Shown here in pieces: positions 32,743 to 40,249 of a DNA stretch of 47,186 nucleotides. Location of the stretch: NCBI GenBank assembly GCA_947259885.1, contig CAMYNW010000033.1:1-47186 (forward strand). The letters run 5' to 3'. Under the pieces are notes generated by a model. The model saw nothing but the letters and a program-made list of their open reading frames with translations. It ran no database searches and was not told the origin of the DNA. This DNA is from an uncultured Gammaproteobacteria bacterium. Lineage in GTDB: Bacteria > Pseudomonadota > Gammaproteobacteria > Arenicellales > Poriferihabitantaceae. Each line of letters begins with the position of its first letter. The first letter of the stretch is position 1. The translations under genes and the position numbers were made by a program.

Positions 32743-33803
32743 AAATGAAGAAATACCGAATTGCGGTGATACCCGGCGACGGTATTGGCCAGGAAGTGAT
32801 CCCGATCGGACAACGAGCGGTGGAAGCCGCCGCCACCCGATTTAACTTTGAAGTCCAATGGCAAACGTTCGATTGGTCGTGTCAGAGGTTCACTGATACC
32901 GGCCGAATGATGCCTGAAGACGGGATAGAACAGCTCAAGGAGTTTGACGCGATCTATCTTGGTGCAGTGGGATTTCCGGGCGTGCCCGATCATGTTTCAC
33001 TTTGGGGTTTGTTGATTCCGATTCGACGGGAAATGGACCAGTACGCCAACGTCAGACCAGTTCGTCTGCTCAAAGGTATTCAGTCGCCGCTTGCAGGAAG
33101 GGGGCCCGAAGACATTGATTTTGTCGTGGTCAGAGAAAACGTTGAGGGAGAGTACTCGGAAATCGGCGGCCGTATTTTTGAAGGTACCGATAGAGAGTTT
33201 GTTTCACAGCAAAGTGTCTTTACGCGCCAGGGAGTAGACCGTATTTTGCGTTATGCGTTCGAACTGGCCGCCACGCGTCCGCGTAAGAAAGTGACCTCCG
33301 CAACCAAATCAAACGGGATCGTGCACACCATGCCTTACTGGGATGAGCGCTTCAAGGCGGTTTGCGCGGATTATCCAAATATAGAAACCGACCAGTATCA
33401 TATTGATATTCTGACCGCGCACTTTGTGCAACATCCGGACTGGTTTGATGTGGTAGTTGGATCGAATTTGTTTGGCGATATTCTCTCTGACCTGGGTCCC
33501 GCTGTTGCCGGCTCAATCGGAATTGCCCCTGCAGCAAATATCAATCCGAGCCGGGAATATCCCTCGATGTTTGAGCCAGTGCACGGCTCCGCGCCTGACA
33601 TTGCGGGTCAGGGGATCGCCAATCCGGTGGCAGCGGTATGGACCGCGGCAATGATGCTGGATCATCTTGGAGAAGCGGATGCCGCTCAATCCCTGGAAAG
33701 TGCGATGGAAGAGGTATTACAGGACGATAAAGCTCGGACTCGCGACCTCGGAGGTAGCGCAGACACCAAGACTTGCGCAGCTGCGATGATCGGCGCAATA
33801 TAA
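32739..33803 (+). CDS. Tartrate/D-malate dehydrogenase-like (isopropylmalate dehydrogenase family)
   Basis: This 354-residue NAD-dependent beta-decarboxylating dehydrogenase begins YRIAVIPGDGIGQEVIP. It has GAVGFPGVPDHVSLWGLLIPIRR, typical of the tartrate dehydrogenase/DmlA branch rather than LeuB, then VVRENVEGEYSEIGG, TKSNGI, VVGSNLFGDILSDLGP (metal Asp) and FEPVHGSAPDIAGQG. It oxidises and decarboxylates a 2-hydroxy-dicarboxylate such as tartrate or D-malate. Coupling (ATGA) to two dehalogenase-fold genes suggests that the pathway feeds hydroxy-acids from them into central metabolism. Confidence 0.92.
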   Translation: MKMKKYRIAVIPGDGIGQEVIPIGQRAVEAAATRFNFEVQWQTFDWSCQRFTDTGRMMPEDGIEQLKEFDAIYLGAVGFPGVPDHVSLWGLLIPIRREMDQYANVRPVRLLKGIQSPLAGRGPEDIDFVVVRENVEGEYSEIGGRIFEGTDREFVSQQSVFTRQGVDRILRYAFELAATRPRKKVTSATKSNGIVHTMPYWDERFKAVCADYPNIETDQYHIDILTAHFVQHPDWFDVVVGSNLFGDILSDLGPAVAGSIGIAPAANINPSREYPSMFEPVHGSAPDIAGQGIANPVAAVWTAAMMLDHLGEADAAQSLESAMEEVLQDDKARTRDLGGSADTKTCAAAMIGAI

Positions 33804-33929
33804 TTATCGTATGCTGAGGGAGACCAATAGATTGGCCTGGCGTGCAAAAGTTATCGTCACGAAACCTGATGATAGAAAAGATACGGTCGGTTATTACTAG
33901 ATTAAAAATTTATAAAAGGTCGAGAAAAC

Positions 33930-35219
33930 ATGAGTCAGAAAATCATTGCTTTTTTTCCGGAGGCGGCCTTCGGGCCAGCGCTGAATTCAGTCGGCATTGC
34001 TCAGGCAATAGAAAAGTCGGGTCACCAGGCGGTCTTTTTGTCTGACCCGGGCTTCCTTGAGGTATACCAGGGCTATGGATTTGAAGCCCACCCGGTCAAC
34101 CTGTCCGAACCGATGCCGGCGGAAGAAATGGCTAAGTTTTGGGAGGATTTTATTAACGGCCACATTCCGAATTTCCGTAAGGCGCCAATCGATCAAATCG
34201 ATAACTACGTCAAGGAATGCTGGGAGGCGATTGTCGATAGCGCCAAATGGGCCGAAAAAGATCTGCCAGCGGTACTATCATCAATCAAGCCTGATCTGGT
34301 CTGCGTAGATAATGTGATCATGTTTCCAGCGATCAAACACTACGCTGGACAAAATAAAGTGCCTTGGGTGCGGATTATTTCCTGTTCTGAAAATGAAATC
34401 GAAGATCCGGCGATCCCTCCCCACCTGTCGGGGTGCGGTGAGGATGATCAGACCTGCCATGAAGCGTATAGAACGCGTTTTAACGAGGTCATTAAACCAA
34501 TACACGATGACTACAACGCGTTTATACAGAAATGCGGGGAACAACCCTACCCTCTGGGCCAGTTCTTTGAAGCATCTCCACATATGAACCTTCTTCTCTA
34601 TCCCGAACAGGTAAAATTTAAGCGCTCAACCCCTCTGGATCCTGCGCGGTTTCAGTACCTCGAAGGTTGCGTGCGCAAAGACCAAGACTATCGTGTGCCT
34701 GAATTCAAGGCCAATCATGAGCAACCATTGCTTTACATCAGCTACGGCTCTCTTGGTGCCGGCGACGTGGATTTACTCAAACGTATGATCGATGCCGTTT
34801 CAGCGATGCCGGTCAGAGCTTTAGTCAACGTGGGCGATTACATGAGTGAATATAATAATATTCCCGACAACGTGATTGTCGACAGCTGGTACCCGCAGCC
34901 CTCAGTAATTTCCCAGGTGGATTTGGTTATTCATCATGGAGGTAACAACAGCTTCACCGAGTGCCTGTACTTTGGTAAACCTGCAATCATTATGCCGTAC
35001 GTATGGGACGGTCATGACAACGCGACCCGGGTAGAAGAAACCGGCCATGGATTTAAACTGGATCGCTATAACTGGGATCATGCACTGCTGGCGGATAAGA
35101 TTAATCAGGCCTTGAGCAGCTCAGAAATGAAACAGAACCTGGCCAATACCAGTGCACATATGCAGAGCCAGCATGGCCCTTCCAAGGCCGCTGACATACT
35201 CGACAAAATGTTGTCATGA
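33930..35219 (+). CDS. UGT-like (GT1) glycosyltransferase
   Basis: This 429-residue GT-B glycosyltransferase opens KIIAFFPEAAFGPALNSVGIAQAIEKSGH, as in MGT/UGT enzymes. The C-terminal donor domain has LYISYGSLGAGD and VDSWYPQPSVISQVDLVIHHGGNNSFTECLYFGKP, followed by DGHDNATRVEETGHG. This signature resembles UGTs that glycosylate small molecules or lipids. The acceptor is unknown. A cupin gene overlaps its stop (ATGA). LicD and cytidylyltransferase genes lie about 1 kb downstream on the same strand, but a gap separates them. Confidence 0.85.
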   Translation: MSQKIIAFFPEAAFGPALNSVGIAQAIEKSGHQAVFLSDPGFLEVYQGYGFEAHPVNLSEPMPAEEMAKFWEDFINGHIPNFRKAPIDQIDNYVKECWEAIVDSAKWAEKDLPAVLSSIKPDLVCVDNVIMFPAIKHYAGQNKVPWVRIISCSENEIEDPAIPPHLSGCGEDDQTCHEAYRTRFNEVIKPIHDDYNAFIQKCGEQPYPLGQFFEASPHMNLLLYPEQVKFKRSTPLDPARFQYLEGCVRKDQDYRVPEFKANHEQPLLYISYGSLGAGDVDLLKRMIDAVSAMPVRALVNVGDYMSEYNNIPDNVIVDSWYPQPSVISQVDLVIHHGGNNSFTECLYFGKPAIIMPYVWDGHDNATRVEETGHGFKLDRYNWDHALLADKINQALSSSEMKQNLANTSAHMQSQHGPSKAADILDKMLS

Positions 35220-35578
35220 GTGGCGAAAACGAACAGCAGGTGAGTGTGCTGCACGATCCGCTAGTCGACAGGGCGTTCGATGATTGGGGTAAGGTTCCTG
35301 ACGCAATAGAAGGTGAGTCACGTACTTTTGGCAAGCTGCTTCATCGCAATGCGGACGGAAGTTCCGAAACGGGAATCTGGAACTGTACACCTGGAACCTG
35401 GCACTGCAATGTTACCAGCGACGAGTTCTGCCATTTTCTAGCGGGCCATTGTACCTATACCAGCACTCAGGGTGAGATCACTGAAGTCGCACCAGGCACA
35501 CTCGCATTCTTCCCAAAAGGGTGGCGCGGCATCTGTAAAGTAAGCGACACCATCCGTAAAGTCTATATGATTCGATAG
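35216..35578 (+). CDS. Cupin-domain protein (cupin_3/DUF861 type)
   Basis: This 120-residue single-cupin protein has ETGIWNCTPGTWHCNVTSDEFCHFLAGHCTYTSTQG and VAPGTLAFFPKGWRGICKV. This is the cupin_3 layout shared by (S)-ureidoglycine aminohydrolase-like and EutQ-like proteins. Metal ligands are not obvious beyond His in TWHCN and FCHFL. It is coupled by a 4-nt overlap to the glycosyltransferase gene, so it may act on the same small molecule. Function unknown. Confidence 0.82.
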   Translation: MSGENEQQVSVLHDPLVDRAFDDWGKVPDAIEGESRTFGKLLHRNADGSSETGIWNCTPGTWHCNVTSDEFCHFLAGHCTYTSTQGEITEVAPGTLAFFPKGWRGICKVSDTIRKVYMIR

Positions 35579-36173
35579 CTCTGACACTGGAAAAGCAGAC
35601 CTTTCGAAAAATTACCCAGACGGCTGGTCCCCGGAGCCGACATTAACGAAGCCGGTGTGGCTTGGTTTGGTTTAAATCATCTCTTACGCAGCCAGCCTTA
35701 TCAGTTCAATTTACACTGACGGGACGCAGAGTAAAAATTTTATGACCCAGAATTCATGTACTAATTTCCACTGGATATAGCCGAATCAGTTTACCGGAGA
35801 CCTATTTGTAAAATTATTGGGTATTCTGACATCAACTCCCTGCGTCACTACCTTTGGTTGGACCCAAACTGAAAAGCAACCGCTACCTATCTGGGATAGT
35901 CAGTCAGAGCATAACCTAACCCGTGGTCGACGATTTTCTGCTATATTGTGCCGTTGCCTCTCTTTTCGCGCGGCGGACATAGATTTCGCAGTGCCGACAT
36001 CACACCGGACCCTCGCTTCGGTGTAGATCAGGGACGTAGTTTCCACACAATCTATCACTCTACCCGTTAGTGCGGGCCTCACTCAGGCTCCATATCGGGG
36101 ATGCGCTCGTGCCCATCTTTTATCAAGTATGAGCTTCTAGTTTTTACCGGTCACTTACCCAAAGGACTAACGA
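35579..36173. other. 595-bp gap with no recognised gene
   Basis: This lies between the cupin and cytidylyltransferase genes. The frames are short and none has a motif I know. The cytidylyltransferase promoter is presumably in the last 150 bp. A short in-frame stretch after the cupin (NEAGVAWFGLNHLL, about 35650-35690) reads like protein but I cannot place it. Confidence 0.4.
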
Positions 36174-36635
36174 ATGGCAAATCCAGACAGAAAAAGAAAC
36201 GGGTCGACAACACGCGTTTATGCGGACATGGTGGCAGATTTATTCCACTATGGACACGTTGAGTTTTTGAGGCAGGTCAGCGAGATGGGGGATTACGTTA
36301 TAGTTGGAGTTAACGGTGACGACATTTCAGAGGTTTACAAGCGCAGACCAATTCACTCAATGGAACAACGAATCGCGTCTGTCCGTGCATGCAAATATGT
36401 GGATGAGGTGATCCCTAACGCACCGTGGTTGTTCGATCCCACATGGATTGAGATTTACAACCTCAGTTTAGTGGTGCATGGAGACGACTATTCTGATGAA
36501 AAGCAACGGGATATATACAGGGTCCCCATCGAAAGAGGAATTTTCCGGACGGTTCCGTATACAAAGGGAATCTCAACCACGAAAATCATTCACCGGCGTA
36601 ACCAGCGGCAGTTGGAACTGAATGCTGCGATTTAA
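36174..36635 (+). CDS. Cytidylyltransferase-fold protein (ethanolamine/glycerol-phosphate type)
   Basis: This 153-residue nucleotidyltransferase of the CTP_transf_like family has VYADMVADLFHYGHVEFLRQ with the HxGH motif, VGVNGDD and the closing ISTTKII, which corresponds to the family's ISTSxI. The segment EQRIASVRACKYVDEVIPNAP resembles CTP:phosphoethanolamine and CTP:glycerol-3-phosphate cytidylyltransferases. It would make a CDP-activated alcohol. A LicD gene follows about 200 bp later. LicD enzymes transfer phosphorylcholine-type groups from CDP donors to glycans, so the pair fits one pathway. Confidence 0.87.
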   Translation: MANPDRKRNGSTTRVYADMVADLFHYGHVEFLRQVSEMGDYVIVGVNGDDISEVYKRRPIHSMEQRIASVRACKYVDEVIPNAPWLFDPTWIEIYNLSLVVHGDDYSDEKQRDIYRVPIERGIFRTVPYTKGISTTKIIHRRNQRQLELNAAI

Positions 36636-36836
36636 TTAGATTGAACATTTACCTGTTCTTCAGCACAGTGGCCCAAATAATGGTTCTTACGAAGCTGGCA
36701 AGGGGAGTTGACTTAAAGGCAATGTTCGAGAAACTCAGAGTTGAGGACCGGACCTCCCTTACAACCCTTGTCGCAATGTTGCACTTACCGGTTGAATCAA
36801 GAAATCCAGCAAATTAATGGGTGTGACAAAGCTAAA

Positions 36837-37559
36837 ATGAATGTGAATGATATTGAACCAGTCGATTCAATTCTGACCCGAACGGACCCCAGAGCCAATG
36901 CCTACATGTATCACTTGCTGGATATCTTTCACAAAATATCCAGCAAATTAGATATACGATATTGGGCGGAGTGTGGAACAGTATTGGGTTACAAGCGCCA
37001 CGGTGGAATTATTCCCTGGGATGATGATATTGACATTGATGTTCATCCTGATGACCTGTCAAAGCTCTCCGGTTTGGAGATTGAAAAGGAGTTTGCTCGC
37101 TATGGTTGTGCTCTATATCCAATATACTTCGGATATAGAGTCTGTCCGATTTTATTGCCCGATTTCGGCAAACAAGTAAAAAATAACACCACCAGGAACG
37201 TGGATTATAACTGGCCTTTCCTGGATGTTTTCGCCACCTCTTTTTTTGATAAAACCGGCTCTGGAATACAAGACCACATACGTTACAAGGATCAAGACGC
37301 GTTGGAATTTTGGCCTGATTATTACCTGACGAAAGAAGAGACTCGACTGAAGCAAGTTGAATTCGGACCCACGAATATGCGAGTTAAAATTTTTATTCCA
37401 GGTAATGTCGACGCCTATTTGAATCGAATATACGGAGATGATTATATGGCCATTGCTTATCAGGAGCTGGACCATGCCAACAACAGACCAATTGAAAAAG
37501 TAATTTGCAGAGTAATCGATAGAGAACCTGGACAGGCTGTTTGTATCGAAATACCTTAG
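36837..37559 (+). CDS. LicD-family phosphotransferase
   Basis: From ATG 36837 this encodes 240 residues. The LicD core is clear: YWAECGTVLGYKRHGGIIPW followed by DDDIDIDV, whose Asp cluster is the metal and active site of this nucleotidyltransferase-like fold, then WPFLDVFAT. LicD family members attach phosphocholine or other phospho-alcohols from CDP donors to surface glycans. Together with the upstream cytidylyltransferase it could decorate a lipopolysaccharide or glycolipid. No choline kinase or uptake gene is in the window. A longer TTG-start form (36741) lacks support. Confidence 0.87.
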   Translation: MNVNDIEPVDSILTRTDPRANAYMYHLLDIFHKISSKLDIRYWAECGTVLGYKRHGGIIPWDDDIDIDVHPDDLSKLSGLEIEKEFARYGCALYPIYFGYRVCPILLPDFGKQVKNNTTRNVDYNWPFLDVFATSFFDKTGSGIQDHIRYKDQDALEFWPDYYLTKEETRLKQVEFGPTNMRVKIFIPGNVDAYLNRIYGDDYMAIAYQELDHANNRPIEKVICRVIDREPGQAVCIEIP

Positions 37560-38007
37560 AGCCTAGAAGTCCAGATCAAGTCTTGTGCTAGTTGAATGAT
37601 CTCGAGGGGTGGAATATAAAAGTTAAATATCGCAGGCGCAAAGGACATGTTCGCCTCCTTGAATCACATTTATCATGGGATTCTGAAGCTGGAAATCATC
37701 GGATTGCGAGTGTTCGCTTTATGGAAAGTGCCGAAACAACAACTATAGGCTGTAAGTTGCCATTTGTTTCGGTAGCACAAAGGTCAGCAAAGAGTATTTG
37801 CTTACCCCCCCATGGCGATTTCTTGAACGGATGGTATCGGGGAATCGAGATGAATCGAGAAAGCTGACGTTCACCAGGATTTTTCGGAATCCCGGATTTA
37901 CTCCGGAGAGGCCATCGCAAAGTATCTTGTAAACTAAAAATCAAAAATCTTGGAACTAAGGCCCTATTACTTGTAAAGCAAATCTCTACATTTACAAAGC
38001 CAAAACA
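37560..38007. other. 448-bp gap with no recognised gene
   Basis: A 91-codon TTG-started frame (37592-37867, plus) and an overlapping minus-strand frame exist, but neither has a family motif or a credible ribosome-binding site. Composition is mixed. I see nothing else. Confidence 0.4.
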
Positions 38008-38124
38008 ATGATCGCAGCTGGCCTGTTTTTTCTTATCAACGCCACTGCCATCAAGATATTCGACAATCTTGTGGTTAGCAATTATTATTTAGTCGAATTA
38101 TCTGGGGTGTTGCAGGATGCCTGA
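38008..38124 (+). CDS. Possible 38-residue leader peptide overlapping the MDR gene
   Basis: ATG 38008 opens MIAAGLFFLINATAIKIFDN, a partly hydrophobic peptide that ends 8 bp inside the next gene's first possible start (38117). It could be a chance frame, a short membrane peptide, or a coupling leader. There is no good ribosome-binding site. Reported only because of the overlap. Confidence 0.2.
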   Translation: MIAAGLFFLINATAIKIFDNLVVSNYYLVELSGVLQDA

Positions 38125-39247
38125 TCTAAATTATTTAACTCACTTGAAACCAGATCGGTTCACATTAGATCCGGGTCAGGAAAGCATGAAAGCGGTGGTG
38201 ACAATCGGCAACGGCGGTTACGACAAGCTCGATTATCGTGATGTACCAATTCCGGTGCTTGAATCCGGCGAACTATTACTCAAGGTGCTTGCCGCCGGGG
38301 TGAATAACACCGAGATCAATACGCGTCTGGGCTGGTATTCGTCTTCGGTTACCAGCGGCACCGAACAGTTCGCCGATAGCGAAGTCGATGCCGACGAGCT
38401 GGCCGATGGTGGTTGGAATGAAACTACGCCGTTCCCGTTTATCCAGGGGACTGATTGCTGCGGTGAGGTTGCAGGCCAGGCTGACGATGTTGAATCCTCG
38501 TGGATTGGACAGCGCGTGCTGGTGCGAGCCTGTATGCGCGTCAACGGATTCGACTCACTCGAGAATATCTGGATGGGTTCTGATTTTGATGGGGCCTTCG
38601 CTCAGTATGTGAAAGTGCCGGCGAGTGAAGTTTTCAAAGTGGATTGTGACTGGAGTGATGTCGAACTGGCGACCATTCCCTGTGCCTACGGAACAGCCGA
38701 GAACATGATCCATCGTGCTGAAGTCGGTGCGCATGACCGTGTGCTGGTAACCGGCGCGTCGGGTGGGGTCGGTTCCGCCGTGGTGCAGTTGGCGAAGCGC
38801 AGGGGCGCAAGGGTTACGGCCGTTGTTGGAAAGTCTAAAATCGACTCGGTTGCGCGCCTGGGTATCGACCGCATCGTCGAACGGGATGCGAATTTGATTT
38901 CCGAACTGGGAGGATCCAGCGTCGACGTTATTATCGATAATGTTGCCGGTGGCGGATTTACGTCCTTGTTGAAACTGCTCAGTCGTGGTGGACGATACGC
39001 GTCCTCCGGTGCCATCGCGGGACCAATGGTCAATATGGACATGCGGGACTTTTATCTCAAGGATTTAAGACTCATCGGCTGCACCGCCTGGGACGAACCG
39101 GTGTTCCCGAACCTGGTTCGGTATATCGAACGTGCCGAAATCGTTCCCCTGGTCGCAGAAAGCTATGCGCTCGAAGATATCGCTAGCGCGCAACAGGAGT
39201 TCCTCAAGAAACAACATTTCGGCAATTTCGTGCTAATTCCACCGTAA
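38117..39247 (+). CDS. Zinc-less MDR alcohol dehydrogenase / quinone oxidoreductase family
   Basis: This medium-chain dehydrogenase/reductase has 376 residues from ATG 38117. ATG 38186 (MKAVVTIGNGGYDKLDYRDV) has a better ribosome-binding site (AGGAAAG) and fits the usual N-terminus, so 353 residues is a real alternative. The NADPH-binding loop is VLVTGASGGVGSAVVQLAK. A CGEV-like early motif (GTDCCGEVAGQ) is present. The four structural-zinc Cys of classical alcohol dehydrogenases are absent. The substrate is unknown. The gene stands alone. Confidence 0.85.
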   Translation: MPDLNYLTHLKPDRFTLDPGQESMKAVVTIGNGGYDKLDYRDVPIPVLESGELLLKVLAAGVNNTEINTRLGWYSSSVTSGTEQFADSEVDADELADGGWNETTPFPFIQGTDCCGEVAGQADDVESSWIGQRVLVRACMRVNGFDSLENIWMGSDFDGAFAQYVKVPASEVFKVDCDWSDVELATIPCAYGTAENMIHRAEVGAHDRVLVTGASGGVGSAVVQLAKRRGARVTAVVGKSKIDSVARLGIDRIVERDANLISELGGSSVDVIIDNVAGGGFTSLLKLLSRGGRYASSGAIAGPMVNMDMRDFYLKDLRLIGCTAWDEPVFPNLVRYIERAEIVPLVAESYALEDIASAQQEFLKKQHFGNFVLIPP

Positions 39248-39661
39248 TAAAATCGTACTGGCGTTATTAACGCCTAGACATTACTTGCAGTGGGTGGAAT
39301 ACATTTTTCTCTCGTTAAAAATAATTTCCGTCCATTTTTACAGGAATGGGCTTTCTTCGATCTATCATCTTGAAAACTAGATTTGCAATGACGAGAATTT
39401 GTAAGATTCCCGCTGTCGTCGGAATGACTATTTTAGAGTTGAGCGGCGGTATAGATGAATGAACAAAATTAGATAGGAGAATGTTTTTGTGAGGAGATTA
39501 CGGCAGAAATTCGCGGTAAACATTTTTGGATGTGTTTTGATTACGATGAAGACTGCTGACGCACTATTGGGAATCCAAAGGACCTTGGTATAAGCTAGAA
39601 GAAATGACCACCTTAGGGTGATTTAAAGTATTAGCTTAAGGAATTCGAATGTGTTCACTAA

Positions 39662-39859
39662 ACCAGGGCTGGTCCAGTTTTATCCTGCACCGACATGCGG
39701 ACAATCGAGGTCATAGAAGAGCTTGAAAAGGCGCTTGATAAGCCAGTGGTATCGAGTAATCAGGCTTTGATGTATGTCGCGACGAAGTTACTTGGCCTGC
39801 GTGGCAGAGTGCCCGGACGAGTATCGAAATTAATGATAAGCGCTAAATCCGCGCGATAA
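39662..39859 (+). pseudogene. C-terminal remnant of an Asp/Glu racemase-family (maleate isomerase/EutA-like) gene
   Basis: The open stretch reads GPVLSCTDMRTIEVIEELEK, then ALDKPVVSSNQALMYVATKLLGL. This matches the C-terminal active-site Cys region (SCTxxRTxxxIxELExxLGKPVVSSNQA) of maleate isomerases, arylmalonate decarboxylases and ectoine-utilisation EutA. An in-frame TAA sits directly upstream (39659-39661) and nothing of the N-terminal about 150 residues is seen, so only the tail survives. The family match is clear despite the short length. Confidence 0.7.
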
Positions 39860-39974
39860 AATCTTGTTCGGTGCAAGTGAGGAAAACGCCGTGAGTGAGG
39901 AAAATTGAGGCTGCTCAGGGCTTCTAAGCGCTGTAAAGAACTATAAATAGGCTTGAAAACGCACATTTTTCTAA

Positions 39975-39991
39975 AATAATAGGCTATTATT
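39975..39991. promoter_or_regulatory. AT-rich 17-bp palindrome
   Basis: AATAATAG-G-CTATTATT has perfect 8-bp arms around one base, about 260 bp before the hybrid kinase. It could be an operator or a cruciform. Only the symmetry is seen. Confidence 0.35.
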
Positions 39992-40249
39992 AAACCTAGA
40001 AAGAGTAACGGGGGTTATTGCGGAAAATCGTAAATCCGTCAGCTACCTCGTGATCATAATAGAAGTATAGATGTGCCGGCGGCATAGATCGGTACACATA
40101 ATTAAATTCAGTAAACGGGGGTTTCTGCAATGTGTTTCTACAACCGAGATTGTTCTAGTACTGGTCTGGATGTAACCAGGTCGGTCTTAGTTACTGATCA
40201 TTCCTCTTAAAGTGTCTGCTGTCGACGCCACGGCAAACAGATTAAGCGT

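Larger units (their letters stand above)
39248..40249. other. 1-kb gap with a racemase remnant and repeats
   Basis: This region before the hybrid kinase contains the racemase fragment (39662-39859) and an imperfect hairpin at 39406-39425 (ATTCC...GGAAT). The hairpin resembles the common intergenic ATTCCCGC/GCGGGAAT-type element. There is also an AT-rich palindrome at 39975-39991. No intact gene is visible. The kinase promoter is probably within the last 200 bp. Confidence 0.5.

Noticed and set aside
37592..37867. 91-codon open frame after LicD
   Set aside because: TTG start, no ribosome-binding site, no recognisable motif.
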